Translations under genes and position numbers: made by a program
In this document: positions 24,018 to 33,442 of the stretch, piece after piece
Position numbering within the stretch: the first letter of the stretch is position 1
How the letters are laid out: every line of letters begins with the position of its first letter
The notes under the pieces: generated by a model
Told to the model about the DNA's origin: nothing
Seen by the model: the letters and a program-made list of their open reading frames with translations, nothing else
Databases searched by the model: none
From: Stenotrophomonas sp. ZAC14D1_NAIMI4_1
Lineage (GTDB): Bacteria > Pseudomonadota > Gammaproteobacteria > Xanthomonadales > Xanthomonadaceae
Assembly (NCBI RefSeq): GCF_003086775.1
Contig: NZ_CP026001.1
Span: 3,686,125 to 3,750,124, forward strand
Length of the DNA stretch: 64,000 nt
Direction: 5' to 3'

Positions 24018-26129
24018 TCAGGCCGAGGCGTAGCGCACGGCGGTGCCGATCCAGCGGTTGACCACGCGGTCGGCCAATGCTGGTTGCTGGTCCAGCAGGC
24101 GCTCGGCCAGCTCGTGCACGCCCGGCAGCAGGCCGGCGTCGCGGGCCAAATCGGCAATGCGGAAGCCGGCCAGGCCGGTCTGTCGGGTGCCTAGCAGTTC
24201 GCCGGGGCCGCGCAATTCCAGATCCTTCTCGGCGATGACGAAGCCATCGTTGGTTTCGCGCATGGTCTGCAGGCGCTCGCGCGCCATCTGCGAAAGCGGC
24301 GCCTGGTACAGCAGTACGCAGCGCGATACCGCCGAACCACGGCCGACACGGCCGCGCAGCTGGTGCAGCTGGGCCAGGCCCAGTCGTTCGGCGTTCTCGA
24401 TCACCATCAGCGAAGCGTTGGGAACGTCCACGCCCACTTCAATGACGGTGGTCGCCACCAGCAGGTCGATCTCGCCGGCCTTGAACGCGACCATCGTCGC
24501 CAGTTTTTCCGCCGCCTTCAGGCGGCCGTGCACCAGGCCCACGCGCACGCCAGGCAGCAGCGCCTGCAGCGATTCGTAGGTGGCCTGCGCCGGCGTGGCA
24601 TCCAGCTCTTCGCTTTCCTCGATGAGCGTGCACACCCAGTAAACCTGTCGCCCTTCCTGGCAGGCCAGGGCGATGCGCTCGATCAGTTCCGGGCGGCGAT
24701 CGTTGTTGAGGGCCACGGTCTGCACCGGTGTACGTCCCGGCGGCAGTTCGTCGATGGCCGATACATCCAGGTCAGCGTACTCGGACATCGCCAGCGTGCG
24801 CGGAATGGGCGTGGCGGTCATGACCAGCTGGTGCGGCACGCTGTTGGCGCCCGCCCCTTTGTCACGCAGTGCCAGGCGCTGGTGGACGCCGAAGCGGTGC
24901 TGCTCATCAACGATGGCCAGCGCCAAATCCTGGAACACCACCGCGTCCTGCATCAGCGCATGGGTACCGACCACGACCTGCGCTTCGCCATTGGCGACCT
25001 GCTCGATCACTTTCGCGCGCGCCTTGCCGGTGACCTTGCCGGCCAGCCAGCAGACGCGCACGCCCAACGGTTCCAGCCAGCCGCGCAGGTTGTTGAGGTG
25101 CTGTTCGGCCAGCAGTTCGGTGGGCGCAGCCAACGCCACCTGCTTGCCCTGCTCCACCGCCAGCATCGCTGCCAGCGCGGCGACCACGGTCTTGCCGGAG
25201 CCGACATCGCCCTGCACCAGCCGCAGCATCGGGCTGGGGCGTGCGAGGTCGTCGCGGATCTGCTTGAACACGCGCGCCTGCGCACCGGTCAGGGCGAACG
25301 GCAGTTGCTTCAGCAGGGCCTTGGCCAGCTTGCCCGGGCCAGCCAGCGGCGGCGCGTGGTGCGCCTGCAACGCGATGCGCTGGCGGCGCAGGCTGAGGTG
25401 GTGGGCCAGCAGTTCTTCCATCGCCAGGCGGCGCTGCGCCGGGTGGGTGCCGGCCGCCAATGCGGCCAGGTCAGCGTCCGGCGGCGGCCGGTGCACGGTC
25501 AGCAGCGCACTGCGCAGCGAGGGCAGGCCCAGGCCGTCCAGCCAACCGGCAGGCAGCAGTTCCAGCGTGCTTTCCTCGGGCAGGCGGTCCAGGGCCTGGC
25601 CGATCAGCTTGCGCATGGTCATCGGGCCGACGCCTTCCACGGTGGGATACACCGGGTCGAGGCGATCGCCGAGTTCGGGGTCGTCGTTGCGGCCCAGCAC
25701 CTGGTAGCTGGGGTGGACGATTTCCAGGCCGAGGTGGCCCGGCTTGGGCGTGCCGAAGCAGCGCAGCCGATTGCCCACCGCGAACTGCCCAACCTGCTGC
25801 TGGCGGAAGTGGAAGAAGCGCAGCACCAGTGTGCCCTGCCCTTCGTCTTCCACCGCGACCTTCAGCATCGGCCGGTACCGCATGCCGCGTTCGACCGCGG
25901 TGACCCGCACTTCCACCTGCGCCGGAACGCCCGAACGCAGGTCTTCGATACGGGTCAGCCGGGTGCGATCCTCATAGCGCAGCGGCAGGTGCAGCCACAG
26001 ATCCTGCAGGGTGGCCAGGCCACGCGCCTGCAGTTTGGCGGCCACGGCCGGACCCACGCCGGCAAGCATCGCCAGGGATGCTTCGCCGGACGGTGACAGT
26101 GCCGGGGTGACCGCCGCCTTGCGTGCCAC
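24018..26129 (-). CDS. recG: ATP-dependent DNA helicase RecG
   Basis: Reverses stalled replication forks and remodels Holliday junctions. The 703 residues comprise the wedge/OB domain (about 60-160), helicase motif I GDVGSGKT at 307-314, motif II DEQH, motif III ATPIPRT, motif VI QLRGRVGRG and the C-terminal TRG hook (RELRGPGELLGTRQTG). The start is GTG, 7 bases after the ridA stop, with no clear ribosome site, so translation may depend on ridA. The order gmk-rpoZ-spoT-ridA-recG resembles E. coli, with ridA in place of trmH. Confidence 0.97.
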   Translation of the reverse strand: MARKAAVTPALSPSGEASLAMLAGVGPAVAAKLQARGLATLQDLWLHLPLRYEDRTRLTRIEDLRSGVPAQVEVRVTAVERGMRYRPMLKVAVEDEGQGTLVLRFFHFRQQQVGQFAVGNRLRCFGTPKPGHLGLEIVHPSYQVLGRNDDPELGDRLDPVYPTVEGVGPMTMRKLIGQALDRLPEESTLELLPAGWLDGLGLPSLRSALLTVHRPPPDADLAALAAGTHPAQRRLAMEELLAHHLSLRRQRIALQAHHAPPLAGPGKLAKALLKQLPFALTGAQARVFKQIRDDLARPSPMLRLVQGDVGSGKTVVAALAAMLAVEQGKQVALAAPTELLAEQHLNNLRGWLEPLGVRVCWLAGKVTGKARAKVIEQVANGEAQVVVGTHALMQDAVVFQDLALAIVDEQHRFGVHQRLALRDKGAGANSVPHQLVMTATPIPRTLAMSEYADLDVSAIDELPPGRTPVQTVALNNDRRPELIERIALACQEGRQVYWVCTLIEESEELDATPAQATYESLQALLPGVRVGLVHGRLKAAEKLATMVAFKAGEIDLLVATTVIEVGVDVPNASLMVIENAERLGLAQLHQLRGRVGRGSAVSRCVLLYQAPLSQMARERLQTMRETNDGFVIAEKDLELRGPGELLGTRQTGLAGFRIADLARDAGLLPGVHELAERLLDQQPALADRVVNRWIGTAVRYASA

Positions 26130-26136
26130 GGGTGGG

Positions 26137-26523
<387 letters not shown>

Positions 26524-26572
26524 GGTCGCTCCGGTGCGTTGGGGGAAAACAGAGCGGTGATTGTAGCAACCC

Positions 26573-26648
26573 GGTAGTGCCGGCCGCTGGCCGGCAACCT
26601 CGCAACGCAGCAGGTCCACGCGATTGCCGGCCAGCGGCCGGCACTACC
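26573..26648. repeat. Facing SMAG dimer
   Basis: Two 25-base copies in perfect inverted orientation (26573-26597 and 26624-26648), each GGTAGTGCCGGCCGCTGGCC then GGCAA, with a 26-base spacer. Each copy is itself a palindrome and the pair can form one long stem. It lies between the spoT stop and the ridA start. Confidence 0.9.
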
Positions 26649-26657
26649 AGGCGCGCA

Positions 26658-28820
26658 TTACTGGCGGCGTACCGACTGCACCACCGACAGGCGGCGCAGG
26701 CGGCGCATGACTTCGGCCAGGTGGTTGCGGTCGCGCACCTGGATGTTGAACGCCAGCACGGCGGCGTTGAAGTCGCGGTCCAGGTAATCCACGCGTTCGA
26801 TGTTGGAATGGCTCTGCGCGATGGCCGCGGCCAGCTGCGCCAGCACGCCGGTGCCGTTCTCCACTTCCACCACCAGCGCGGTGTCGTAGTCGCCGGACAC
26901 TGTGGTGTCCCAGCCGATCGGCACCCAGCGCTCGGGCGACTTGCGCAGCTCGGCCAGGTTCGGGCAGTCCATGCGGTGCACCACGATGCCCTTGCCGGCG
27001 GTGTGGTAACCCATGATCTCGTCGCCGGGAATCGGCTGGCAGCAGCCGGCGAAGGTGACCACGCCACGCTCGCTGCCGTTGATGAGGATCTTTTCCTGCG
27101 AGTGGTGGCGCGAATGCGGGCCGCCGCGCAGTTCGGCATAGGCCATCAGCGCCTGCGCGGCCTGCGTCGGCATCCAGTTGCCCAGCGCCACTTCGGCCAG
27201 CAGGGCCTCCAGGCGCGGGAAACGGTGTTCGGCCAGGAACGCATCCAGGCGCCCCTTGGGCAGGCGTTCCAGCGACGAATCCATTGCTTCCAGCGCGCGG
27301 TCCAGCATGCGGTGGCCGAGCTGCACGGCATCTTCGTGTTCCAGCTGCTTGAGCTGGTGGCGGATGGCGGTGCGCGCCTTGCTGGTGACCACGAATTCCA
27401 GCCACTGCGGTTTGGGCGTGGCCGAACGCGCGGTGATGATTTCCACCGATTGCCCGGACACCAGCTTGGTGCGCAGCGGCACCAGTTTCTTGTCCACGCG
27501 CGAGGCCACCGCCATGTTGCCGACGTCGGTGTGCACGGCGTAGGCGAAATCCAGCGCGGTGGAATTGCGCGGCAGGGCCAGGATCTTGCCCTTCGGGGTG
27601 AACAGGTAGACCTCGTCCGGGAACAGGTCGACCTTCACGTTGTCGAGGAATTCCAGCGAGGAACCGGCGGCGCGCTGCGAATCGATCAGTTCGACGATCC
27701 AGGCATGGGCACGGCTCTGCGCGCTGTTGGGCGAATCGCCACCGAACTTGTAGGTCCAGTGCGCGGCCACGCCGCGTTCGGCGATCAGGTCCATTTCCTC
27801 GGTGCGGATCTGCACTTCGATGGGCGAACCGTAGGGCCCGAACAGCACGGTGTGCAGCGACTGGTAACCGTTGGCCTTGGGAATGGCGATGAAATCGCGG
27901 AAGCGGCCATCCAGCGGCTTGAACGTGGCGTGCACCGAACCCAGCGCGTGGTAGCAGCTGGGCACGCTGCGCACGACCAGGCGGAAGCCGAACACGTCCA
28001 TCACCTGGTCGAAGGATTTGTTCTCGTCGCGCATCTTGTTGTAGATGCTCCACGGGGTCTTGATGCGGCTGACCAGGCGGTGCTCGATGCCCTCTTTCGC
28101 CAGCCGCTGCGACAGCTGCACTTCCACCTGCGCCATCGCCTCGCGGCGTACCACCGGCTGGCTGCGGATGTGTTTTTCGATGATGGCGTGGCGCCACGGG
28201 TACAGCGCCTTGAAGCCGAGGTTCTGCAGCTCGCTCTTGACCAGGCTCATGCCCAGGCGCTGGGCGATGGGCGCGTAGATCTCCAGCGTCTCGCGGGCGA
28301 TGCGGCCGCGCGCTTCGCGGCTCTGCGCGCCGAGGGTGCGCATGTTGTGCAGGCGGTCGGCCAGCTTGATCATGATCACGCGCAGGTCGCGCGACATGGC
28401 CAGCAGCATCTTGCGGAAGCTCTCGGCGGCCGCTTCCTGGCGGTCGCGGAACTTCAGCTTGTCCAGCTTGGTCACGCCGTCGACCAGCTCGGCCACGGCT
28501 TCGCCGAACTCGGACGCCAGCTCCTCGCGGGTCAGCGGCGTGTCTTCGATGGTGTCGTGCAGGATCGCGGCGATCAGCGCTTCCACGTCCAGGCCGAGCT
28601 CGGCCAGGACCTGGGCCACGGCCACCGGATGGGTGATGTAGGGCTCGCCCGACTTGCGCGTCTGCCCAGCGTGCGCCGACGCACCGACTTCCCAGGCACG
28701 GCGCAGCAGCGGCAGCTGTTCCGGCGGCAGGTAATGGGCGGCGCGTTCGAGCTGGAGGACGTAATCAGGTACGGCCGCGGCGGTGGGCGCGGCTACCTTG
28801 GCAGTGGGGCCTGGGTTCAT
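26658..28820 (-). CDS. spoT: Bifunctional (p)ppGpp synthetase/hydrolase SpoT
   Basis: Makes and degrades the alarmone (p)ppGpp. The 720 residues show an intact hydrolase domain (H64, HD at 88-89 in LHDTIEDT), a synthetase region (RIKTPWSIYNKM, DVFGFRLVV, EVQIRTEEMDLIAERG), a TGS domain (LFTPKGKILALPRNSTALDF), the conserved Cys/His zinc region (VTFAGCCQPIPGDEIMGYHT) and a C-terminal ACT domain. It follows rpoZ after a hairpin. Since RelA is not in this window, whether SpoT acts alone is unknown. Confidence 0.96.
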   Translation of the reverse strand: MNPGPTAKVAAPTAAAVPDYVLQLERAAHYLPPEQLPLLRRAWEVGASAHAGQTRKSGEPYITHPVAVAQVLAELGLDVEALIAAILHDTIEDTPLTREELASEFGEAVAELVDGVTKLDKLKFRDRQEAAAESFRKMLLAMSRDLRVIMIKLADRLHNMRTLGAQSREARGRIARETLEIYAPIAQRLGMSLVKSELQNLGFKALYPWRHAIIEKHIRSQPVVRREAMAQVEVQLSQRLAKEGIEHRLVSRIKTPWSIYNKMRDENKSFDQVMDVFGFRLVVRSVPSCYHALGSVHATFKPLDGRFRDFIAIPKANGYQSLHTVLFGPYGSPIEVQIRTEEMDLIAERGVAAHWTYKFGGDSPNSAQSRAHAWIVELIDSQRAAGSSLEFLDNVKVDLFPDEVYLFTPKGKILALPRNSTALDFAYAVHTDVGNMAVASRVDKKLVPLRTKLVSGQSVEIITARSATPKPQWLEFVVTSKARTAIRHQLKQLEHEDAVQLGHRMLDRALEAMDSSLERLPKGRLDAFLAEHRFPRLEALLAEVALGNWMPTQAAQALMAYAELRGGPHSRHHSQEKILINGSERGVVTFAGCCQPIPGDEIMGYHTAGKGIVVHRMDCPNLAELRKSPERWVPIGWDTTVSGDYDTALVVEVENGTGVLAQLAAAIAQSHSNIERVDYLDRDFNAAVLAFNIQVRDRNHLAEVMRRLRRLSVVQSVRRQ

Positions 28821-28868
28821 GCCAGAAGCCTATGCCAGCGCGCCGATTACGGCAAACCCTGAATGCGA

Positions 28869-28893
28869 AACAGCCCGCACGGGGCGGGCTGTT
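28869..28893 (-). terminator. Hairpin between rpoZ and spoT
   Basis: A 10-bp stem (AACAGCCCGC / GCGGGCTGTT) with a 5-base loop between two genes of one strand. Only TTTC follows on the minus strand, so it may attenuate rather than stop transcription into spoT. Confidence 0.6.
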
Positions 28894-28925
28894 CAGCGGT
28901 CAAGCAACGGCATTGATCGATGCGA

Positions 28926-29222
28926 TCAATCGTCGTTCTTGGACATGTCTTCGTCGGCGACCACTTCAGCGGCGGCCCACTCCAGCGCTTCGCGCTCGGC
29001 ACGCTCGCGCTCGGCCTTCTCGACTTCGTCGATCAGCGCGTTGTCGATCTTGCGGGCGGCGATTTCGCGCAGTGCCAGCACGGTCGGCTTGTCTTCGGTG
29101 TCGTTGTCCAGGGTGGCCTGCACGCCGTTGGCAAGCTGGCGGGCACGCTTGGAGGCCATCATGACCAGCTCGAAACGGTTGTTAACGACTTCCAGGCAAT
29201 CTTCTACGGTGATGCGGGCCAT
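28926..29222 (-). CDS. rpoZ: DNA-directed RNA polymerase omega subunit
   Basis: A 98-residue subunit that aids assembly of core RNA polymerase and forms part of a ppGpp site in proteobacteria. The start [20 protein letters not shown] is diagnostic, followed by [14 protein letters not shown] and [15 protein letters not shown]. The tail is acidic ([13 protein letters not shown]). Lies between gmk and spoT, the usual order. Confidence 0.97.
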   Translation of the reverse strand: MARITVEDCLEVVNNRFELVMMASKRARQLANGVQATLDNDTEDKPTVLALREIAARKIDNALIDEVEKAERERAEREALEWAAAEVVADEDMSKNDD

Positions 29223-29332
29223 ACGGGCTCCCGGCGACCGGTCGGCCGCTCAGTCGAATGAGGGAAAGGGGACGGAGTGTACTGGCAGGGGCTGGACAAA
29301 ATCAAGCCAACCCCCACCCGATTCTTTTGGAA

Positions 29333-29998
29333 TCAGTCAGTTGCGCCCGTATCCGGGGTCAGCAGGGCCTGGATGAGGCCGGCGTGGCGGACCTTCTGGG
29401 CCTCCCGGCGCAGGCGGCTGGCGGTGAAGATGGCGCACAGCTCGTCCACGGCGGTGTCGAACACCTCGTTGACGATGACGTAGTCGAACTCGTTGAAGTG
29501 CAGCATTTCATCGCGGGCGGCACCCAGGCGCTGGGCGATGACCGCCTCGCTGTCCTGGCCGCGCTTGCGCATGCGGTCCTGCAGGGCCTGCTTGGACGGC
29601 GGCAGGATGAACACCGTCACCGTGCCCGGCACCAGCTGGCGCACCTGCTGGGCGCCCTGCCAGTCGATTTCCAGCAGTACGTCCTGGCCGGCGGCCAGCT
29701 GCGGCTCCACCGACTGCCGGGCGGTGCCCTTCCAGTCGCCATGCACCCAGGCATGCTCGAAGAAATCGCCGTCGGCGATCATTTCCTCGAACGTCTCGGC
29801 GCTGACGAAGTGGTAGTGCTCGCCGTTCACCTCACCCGGGCGCATGGCGCGCGAGGTGAAGGAAATGGACAGGGCGATCTGCGGGTCACGCGCCAGGGTG
29901 GCGTTGACGATGCTGCTCTTGCCGGCGCCCGAGGGGGCCGCAACGATGTACAGCGTACCGCGCGCAACGGCGGCCGACGGAGTGGACGGAGCGCTCAT
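29333..29998 (-). CDS. gmk: Guanylate kinase
   Basis: Phosphorylates GMP to GDP with ATP. The 221 residues show the P-loop APSGAGKSS at about 21-29, the GMP-binding SFTSRAMRPGEVNGEHY stretch, EWAQQ-type segment DWQGAQQVRQL and the lid RMRKRGQDSEAVIAQR. The ATG at MSAPSTPSA is chosen since the P-loop should lie near residue 20; the longer frame would add an Arg-rich leader. First gene of the gmk-rpoZ-spoT series. Confidence 0.96.
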   Translation of the reverse strand: MSAPSTPSAAVARGTLYIVAAPSGAGKSSIVNATLARDPQIALSISFTSRAMRPGEVNGEHYHFVSAETFEEMIADGDFFEHAWVHGDWKGTARQSVEPQLAAGQDVLLEIDWQGAQQVRQLVPGTVTVFILPPSKQALQDRMRKRGQDSEAVIAQRLGAARDEMLHFNEFDYVIVNEVFDTAVDELCAIFTASRLRREAQKVRHAGLIQALLTPDTGATD

Positions 29999-30195
29999 GC
30001 GCGGAACCCAAGTTGTTGATTTCGCAAAATTTATCCTCGATGTTCCAGAACCGGCGCGGAGGATCGCGCCAGCACGGCGGGAGCTGCACGGAACATCCTG
30101 GAACCAGGCCCGGCAGATGGCTCCCCGGGGTGCGGGCACGCAACTTTAACAGAGCGGGCCGGGATGGCTGATCCCACCGCCGCAGGAACGCCCCC

Positions 30196-30645
30196 TCAGC
30201 GGGGCCGGTGCATCCTCGCCGCAGCAAACCCCGGAACCGAGCCGCACAACACCGCTTCGACGTCATCCAGCCCCAGGCCGGCAGCAAGCGCTTCCAGCAC
30301 CAGACACTCGCCCATGAATCCGGTGAGCCCGGAGTTGTCGACCAGGCTGCACCAGACCAGCCGGTCAACAGGGCCGAGGACGTGCCGCTGCTGATCGAGC
30401 CGGGACGCATGGACAGCGTGCCACCGGTGTCGCCCTGTCCTGTCCTGCTGGCTCCAGTAGCAGCGCGCCGCGTCGACCGCCGCGCGTTGATCGGCATCCA
30501 GGCGGTCCCCCAGCCGGTCGCAGAAGGCCAGGGCCAGCGTCGCCGTGGCGCGTGCGTCGTTCTCCAGCCCGGCGACGTCCAGAACCTCGTCCAGCAGATC
30601 CACTGTGGCGCGCATCGCCAGACGGAGATCGTTCGCGTCGTCCAT
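30196..30645 (-). CDS. Small protein of unknown function
   Basis: About 149 residues, mostly helical, acidic at the N-terminus (MDDANDLRLAMRATVDLLDE) and with several Trp and Cys (WCSLVDNSGLTGFMGECLVL). The ATG is preferred over earlier ones because GGAGG lies 9 bases upstream. It starts 27 bases beyond the yicC terminator and ends before the gmk gene on the same strand. I do not recognise a family; base composition matches the neighbours. Confidence 0.7.
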   Translation of the reverse strand: MDDANDLRLAMRATVDLLDEVLDVAGLENDARATATLALAFCDRLGDRLDADQRAAVDAARCYWSQQDRTGRHRWHAVHASRLDQQRHVLGPVDRLVWCSLVDNSGLTGFMGECLVLEALAAGLGLDDVEAVLCGSVPGFAAARMHRPR

Positions 30646-30671
30646 GCGTACCCGCCTCCAGCAAATCCAAT

Positions 30672-30696
30672 GAAGAAGGGCGCCCGAAGGCGCCCC
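30672..30696 (-). terminator. Intrinsic terminator of yicC
   Basis: A 7-bp GC stem (GGCGCCC / GGGCGCC) closed by a UUCG tetraloop on the minus strand and followed by TTCTTC, 9 bases past the yicC stop. Confidence 0.85.
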
Positions 30697-30704
30697 GCAG
30701 CCCA

Positions 30705-31565
30705 TCATTCGATGTTCTGCACCTGCTCGCGGATCTGGTCGATCAGCACCTTCAGTTCGACCGCGGCATTGGACGTGCGGCTGTCCACCGACTTCGACCC
30801 CAGCGTGTTGGCTTCGCGGTTGAACTCCTGCAGCAGGAAGTCCAGTCGACGGCCCACCGGCTCGCGCTGCTTCAGCACGCGGCGGATCTCGACGATGTGG
30901 CTGCCCAGGCGGTCCAGCTCCTCGTCCACGTCCAGCTTCTGCAGCCACATCACCAGTTCCTGCTCGGCACGGCCGGGGTCGACCGGGTGCGGCAGGTCGG
31001 CCAGGCGGCCGGCCAGCTTGGCGCGCTGGCCGTCGCGAATGGCCGGAATCAGCGTGCGCACGTCATTGGCGATGCGCTCGATGCCATCCACGCGCTCGGC
31101 AATGGCGGCGGCCAGCTTGTCGCCCTCGCGCTCACGGGCGGCGACGAAGCCGTCCAGTGCCTGGTCCAGCAGGGACAGCGCCTCGGCCTGCAGGGCGGCG
31201 GCGTCGGTGGCCTCGCCCTGGGTCACGCCCGGCAGCTGCAGCAGTTCGGTGAAGCTGACCTGCAGGTTGGGGAAATCGGAGGTCAGGCGGTGCGCGAGCT
31301 GGCCCAGCTGGCCCAGCAGCGCTTCGTTCACCTGCAGGCTGGCGGCACCTTCCGGCGCGCGCAGGCGCATGACCAGGTCCAGCTTGCCGCGGCTCAGGCG
31401 GGCGGCGATGCGCTCGCGCAGCTGCGGCTCCAGCGCACGCAGTTCCTCGGGCAGGCGGGTGCCCACTTCCAGGAACCGGTGGTTGACCGAGCGCAGCTCG
31501 CAGCCCAGCGTGCCCCACGGGGTGACGCGCTCGCCGCCGGCATAGGCGGTCATGCTTCGAATCAT
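30705..31565 (-). CDS. yicC: YicC family endoribonuclease
   Basis: A 286-residue member of the YicC/YloC family, now seen as an endoribonuclease linked to turnover of small RNAs such as RyhB in E. coli. The ends are diagnostic: N-terminal [12 protein letters not shown], and C-terminal [24 protein letters not shown] DUF1732 domain followed by [17 protein letters not shown]. It is divergent from rph, the common gammaproteobacterial arrangement, with 124 bases between. Confidence 0.94.
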   Translation of the reverse strand: MIRSMTAYAGGERVTPWGTLGCELRSVNHRFLEVGTRLPEELRALEPQLRERIAARLSRGKLDLVMRLRAPEGAASLQVNEALLGQLGQLAHRLTSDFPNLQVSFTELLQLPGVTQGEATDAAALQAEALSLLDQALDGFVAAREREGDKLAAAIAERVDGIERIANDVRTLIPAIRDGQRAKLAGRLADLPHPVDPGRAEQELVMWLQKLDVDEELDRLGSHIVEIRRVLKQREPVGRRLDFLLQEFNREANTLGSKSVDSRTSNAAVELKVLIDQIREQVQNIE

Positions 31566-31689
31566 GGAATGTGTCCGGTGCGTGCAAAGGGGGAATGGTA
31601 CCCTAGCGCCCTCACCAGAGCCCCCCTGCCCGCCCCCTCAAGGTCGCGGGCATGGCGGCGTACTCCCTTGCCCTTACGGAACCCGCACC

Positions 31690-32415
31690 ATGTCCGATTC
31701 CCGCCCCAGCGGCCGCCAGCCCGACCAGCTCCGTCCGGTCGTCATCCAACGCGGCTTCACCCGCCATGCCGAGGGTTCGGTGCTGGTGTGCTTCGGTGAA
31801 ACCCGCGTGCTGTGCACCGCCAGCGTGGAAAACCGCGTACCGGGCTTCCTGCGTGGCAAGGGCGAAGGCTGGGTGACCGCCGAGTACGGCATGCTGCCGC
31901 GCGCCACCCACACCCGCAGCGACCGTGAAGCGGCGCGTGGCAAGCAGGGCGGCCGCACCCTGGAAATCCAGCGCCTGATCGGCCGCAGCCTGCGTGCGTG
32001 CGTCGACCGCAACGCGCTGGGCGAACGCACCATCACCCTGGACTGCGACGTGCTGCAGGCCGACGGTGGCACCCGCACCGCCGCCATCACCGGCGCCTAC
32101 GTGGCCCTGGTCGATGCGGTGAACGTGCTGATGAAGCGTGGCGACGTCAAGCGCAACCCGATCCTCGGCGCCGTCGCGGCGGTGTCGGTGGGCGTGTACC
32201 GCGGCACCCCGGTGCTGGACCTGGACTACGCCGAAGACAGCGACTGCGACACCGACATGAACGTGGTGATGAACGACGGTGGCGGCTTCATCGAGCTGCA
32301 GGGGACCGCCGAAGGCCACGCCTTCCGCCGCGATGAACTGGACGCGCTGCTGGGCCTGGCCGAAAAGGGCGTGGGCGAGCTGCTGGCCGCACAGCAGGCG
32401 GCGCTGTCGGCATGA
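31690..32415 (+). CDS. rph: Ribonuclease PH
   Basis: Phosphorolytic 3'-5' exoribonuclease that trims tRNA 3' ends. The 241 residues include the start [38 protein letters not shown], the phosphate-binding [15 protein letters not shown], and [13 protein letters not shown]. Full length, unlike the frameshifted copy in E. coli K-12. First of a coupled group: its stop overlaps the start of the VOC gene. Confidence 0.97.
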   Translation: MSDSRPSGRQPDQLRPVVIQRGFTRHAEGSVLVCFGETRVLCTASVENRVPGFLRGKGEGWVTAEYGMLPRATHTRSDREAARGKQGGRTLEIQRLIGRSLRACVDRNALGERTITLDCDVLQADGGTRTAAITGAYVALVDAVNVLMKRGDVKRNPILGAVAAVSVGVYRGTPVLDLDYAEDSDCDTDMNVVMNDGGGFIELQGTAEGHAFRRDELDALLGLAEKGVGELLAAQQAALSA

Positions 32416-32798
32416 ACCGCCGCATCGCCCTGACCACCCTGGTGGTGGCCGACTACGACGAAGCCATTGCCTGGTACACCGGCAAGCTCGGCTTCGCCCT
32501 GTTGGACGACATCGACCAGGGCAGCAAGCGCTGGGTGGTGGTCGGGCCGACCGATGGCAGCGCTGCCGCCCTGCTGCTGGCCCGCGCCAGCAACGAGGAA
32601 CAGCGCAGCCGCATCGGCAACCAGACCGGCGGCCGCGTCGGCTTCTTCCTCAACACCGATGACTTCCACCACGACCACGCGGCAATGGTCGCCGCCGGCG
32701 TCGAATTCCTGGAAGCGCCGCGCGAAGAGCCCTATGCCACCGTCGCGGTGTTCCGCGATCTGTACGGCAACACCTGGGACCTGTTGGAGCCCCGCTGA
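32412..32798 (+). CDS. VOC (glyoxalase/bleomycin-resistance fold) protein
   Basis: A 128-residue single VOC module with two beta-alpha-beta-beta-beta halves: [20 protein letters not shown] at the start and [20 protein letters not shown], then [16 protein letters not shown] at the end. The metal-type ligands (N-terminal position and the Glu in DLLEP) look partly kept. The substrate is unknown. It overlaps rph by 4 nt and touches rdgB (last base of its stop is the first of the rdgB ATG), so it is embedded in a nucleotide-quality operon. Confidence 0.88.
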   Translation: MNRRIALTTLVVADYDEAIAWYTGKLGFALLDDIDQGSKRWVVVGPTDGSAAALLLARASNEEQRSRIGNQTGGRVGFFLNTDDFHHDHAAMVAAGVEFLEAPREEPYATVAVFRDLYGNTWDLLEPR

Positions 32799-33394
32799 TG
32801 AAGACGCTCGTGCTTGCCAGCCATAACGCCGGCAAACTGGTGGAAATGCAGGAGATCCTCGCCGACCTGCCGCTGCAGATCACCTCGGCCGCCGAACTGG
32901 GCCTGGGGGACGTGGAGGAAACCGGCCTGACCTTCGTCGAGAACGCGCTGCTGAAGGCACGCGCGGCCTGCGCAGCCACCGGCCTGCCGGCACTGGCCGA
33001 TGATTCGGGCCTGATCGTCGATGCCCTCGGCGGTGCGCCCGGCCTTTACAGCGCGCGCTACGCCGGCCACCCGACCAATGCCGCGGCCAACAACGCCAAG
33101 CTGCTGGACGCGATGGCGGACGTGCCCGATGGCCAGCGCAGTGCCCGCTTCTATGCGGTCATCGTGCTGCTGCGCCATGCCACCGACCCGCAGCCGCTGA
33201 TCTGCGAAGGCCGCTGGGAAGGGCAGATCATCCGCGAACTGCGCGGCACGAACGGCTTCGGCTACAACCCGGTGTTCCTCGATACCACCCACGGCCTGAC
33301 CGCTGCGGAAATGGAGCCGGCGTTGAAGAATGCCATCAGCCACCGCGCCACCGCCCTGCAGCAGCTCAAGCAGCAGCTGGCCACCTGGCTCTGA
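32798..33394 (+). CDS. rdgB: XTP/dITP diphosphatase
   Basis: House-cleaning pyrophosphatase that removes non-canonical purine nucleotides. The 198 residues include the signature SHNAGKLVEMQEIL (SxNxGK...E) near residue 7, ADDSGLIVDALGGAPGLYSA with the catalytic Asp, and GFGYNPVFLDTTHGLTAAEM. Placed between the VOC gene and hemW, an order (rdgB-hemW) shared with E. coli. Confidence 0.96.
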   Translation: MKTLVLASHNAGKLVEMQEILADLPLQITSAAELGLGDVEETGLTFVENALLKARAACAATGLPALADDSGLIVDALGGAPGLYSARYAGHPTNAAANNAKLLDAMADVPDGQRSARFYAVIVLLRHATDPQPLICEGRWEGQIIRELRGTNGFGYNPVFLDTTHGLTAAEMEPALKNAISHRATALQQLKQQLATWL

Positions 33395-33418
33395 TGCCGT
33401 CCTGATTACCCAAGGGAA

Positions 33419-33441
33419 GCCGGCCAGCGGCCGGCACTACC
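33419..33441 (-). repeat. SMAG palindrome abutting the hemW start
   Basis: GCCGGCCAGCGGCCGGCACTAC, i.e. the GTAG unit read on the minus strand, ends one or two bases before the hemW ATG at 33443. A hairpin here would cover the place of a ribosome site. Confidence 0.85.
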
Positions 33442-33442
33442 G

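Noticed and set aside
30705..31799. Plus-strand frame across yicC (30552-31799)
   Set aside because: Antisense to the well-supported yicC gene.
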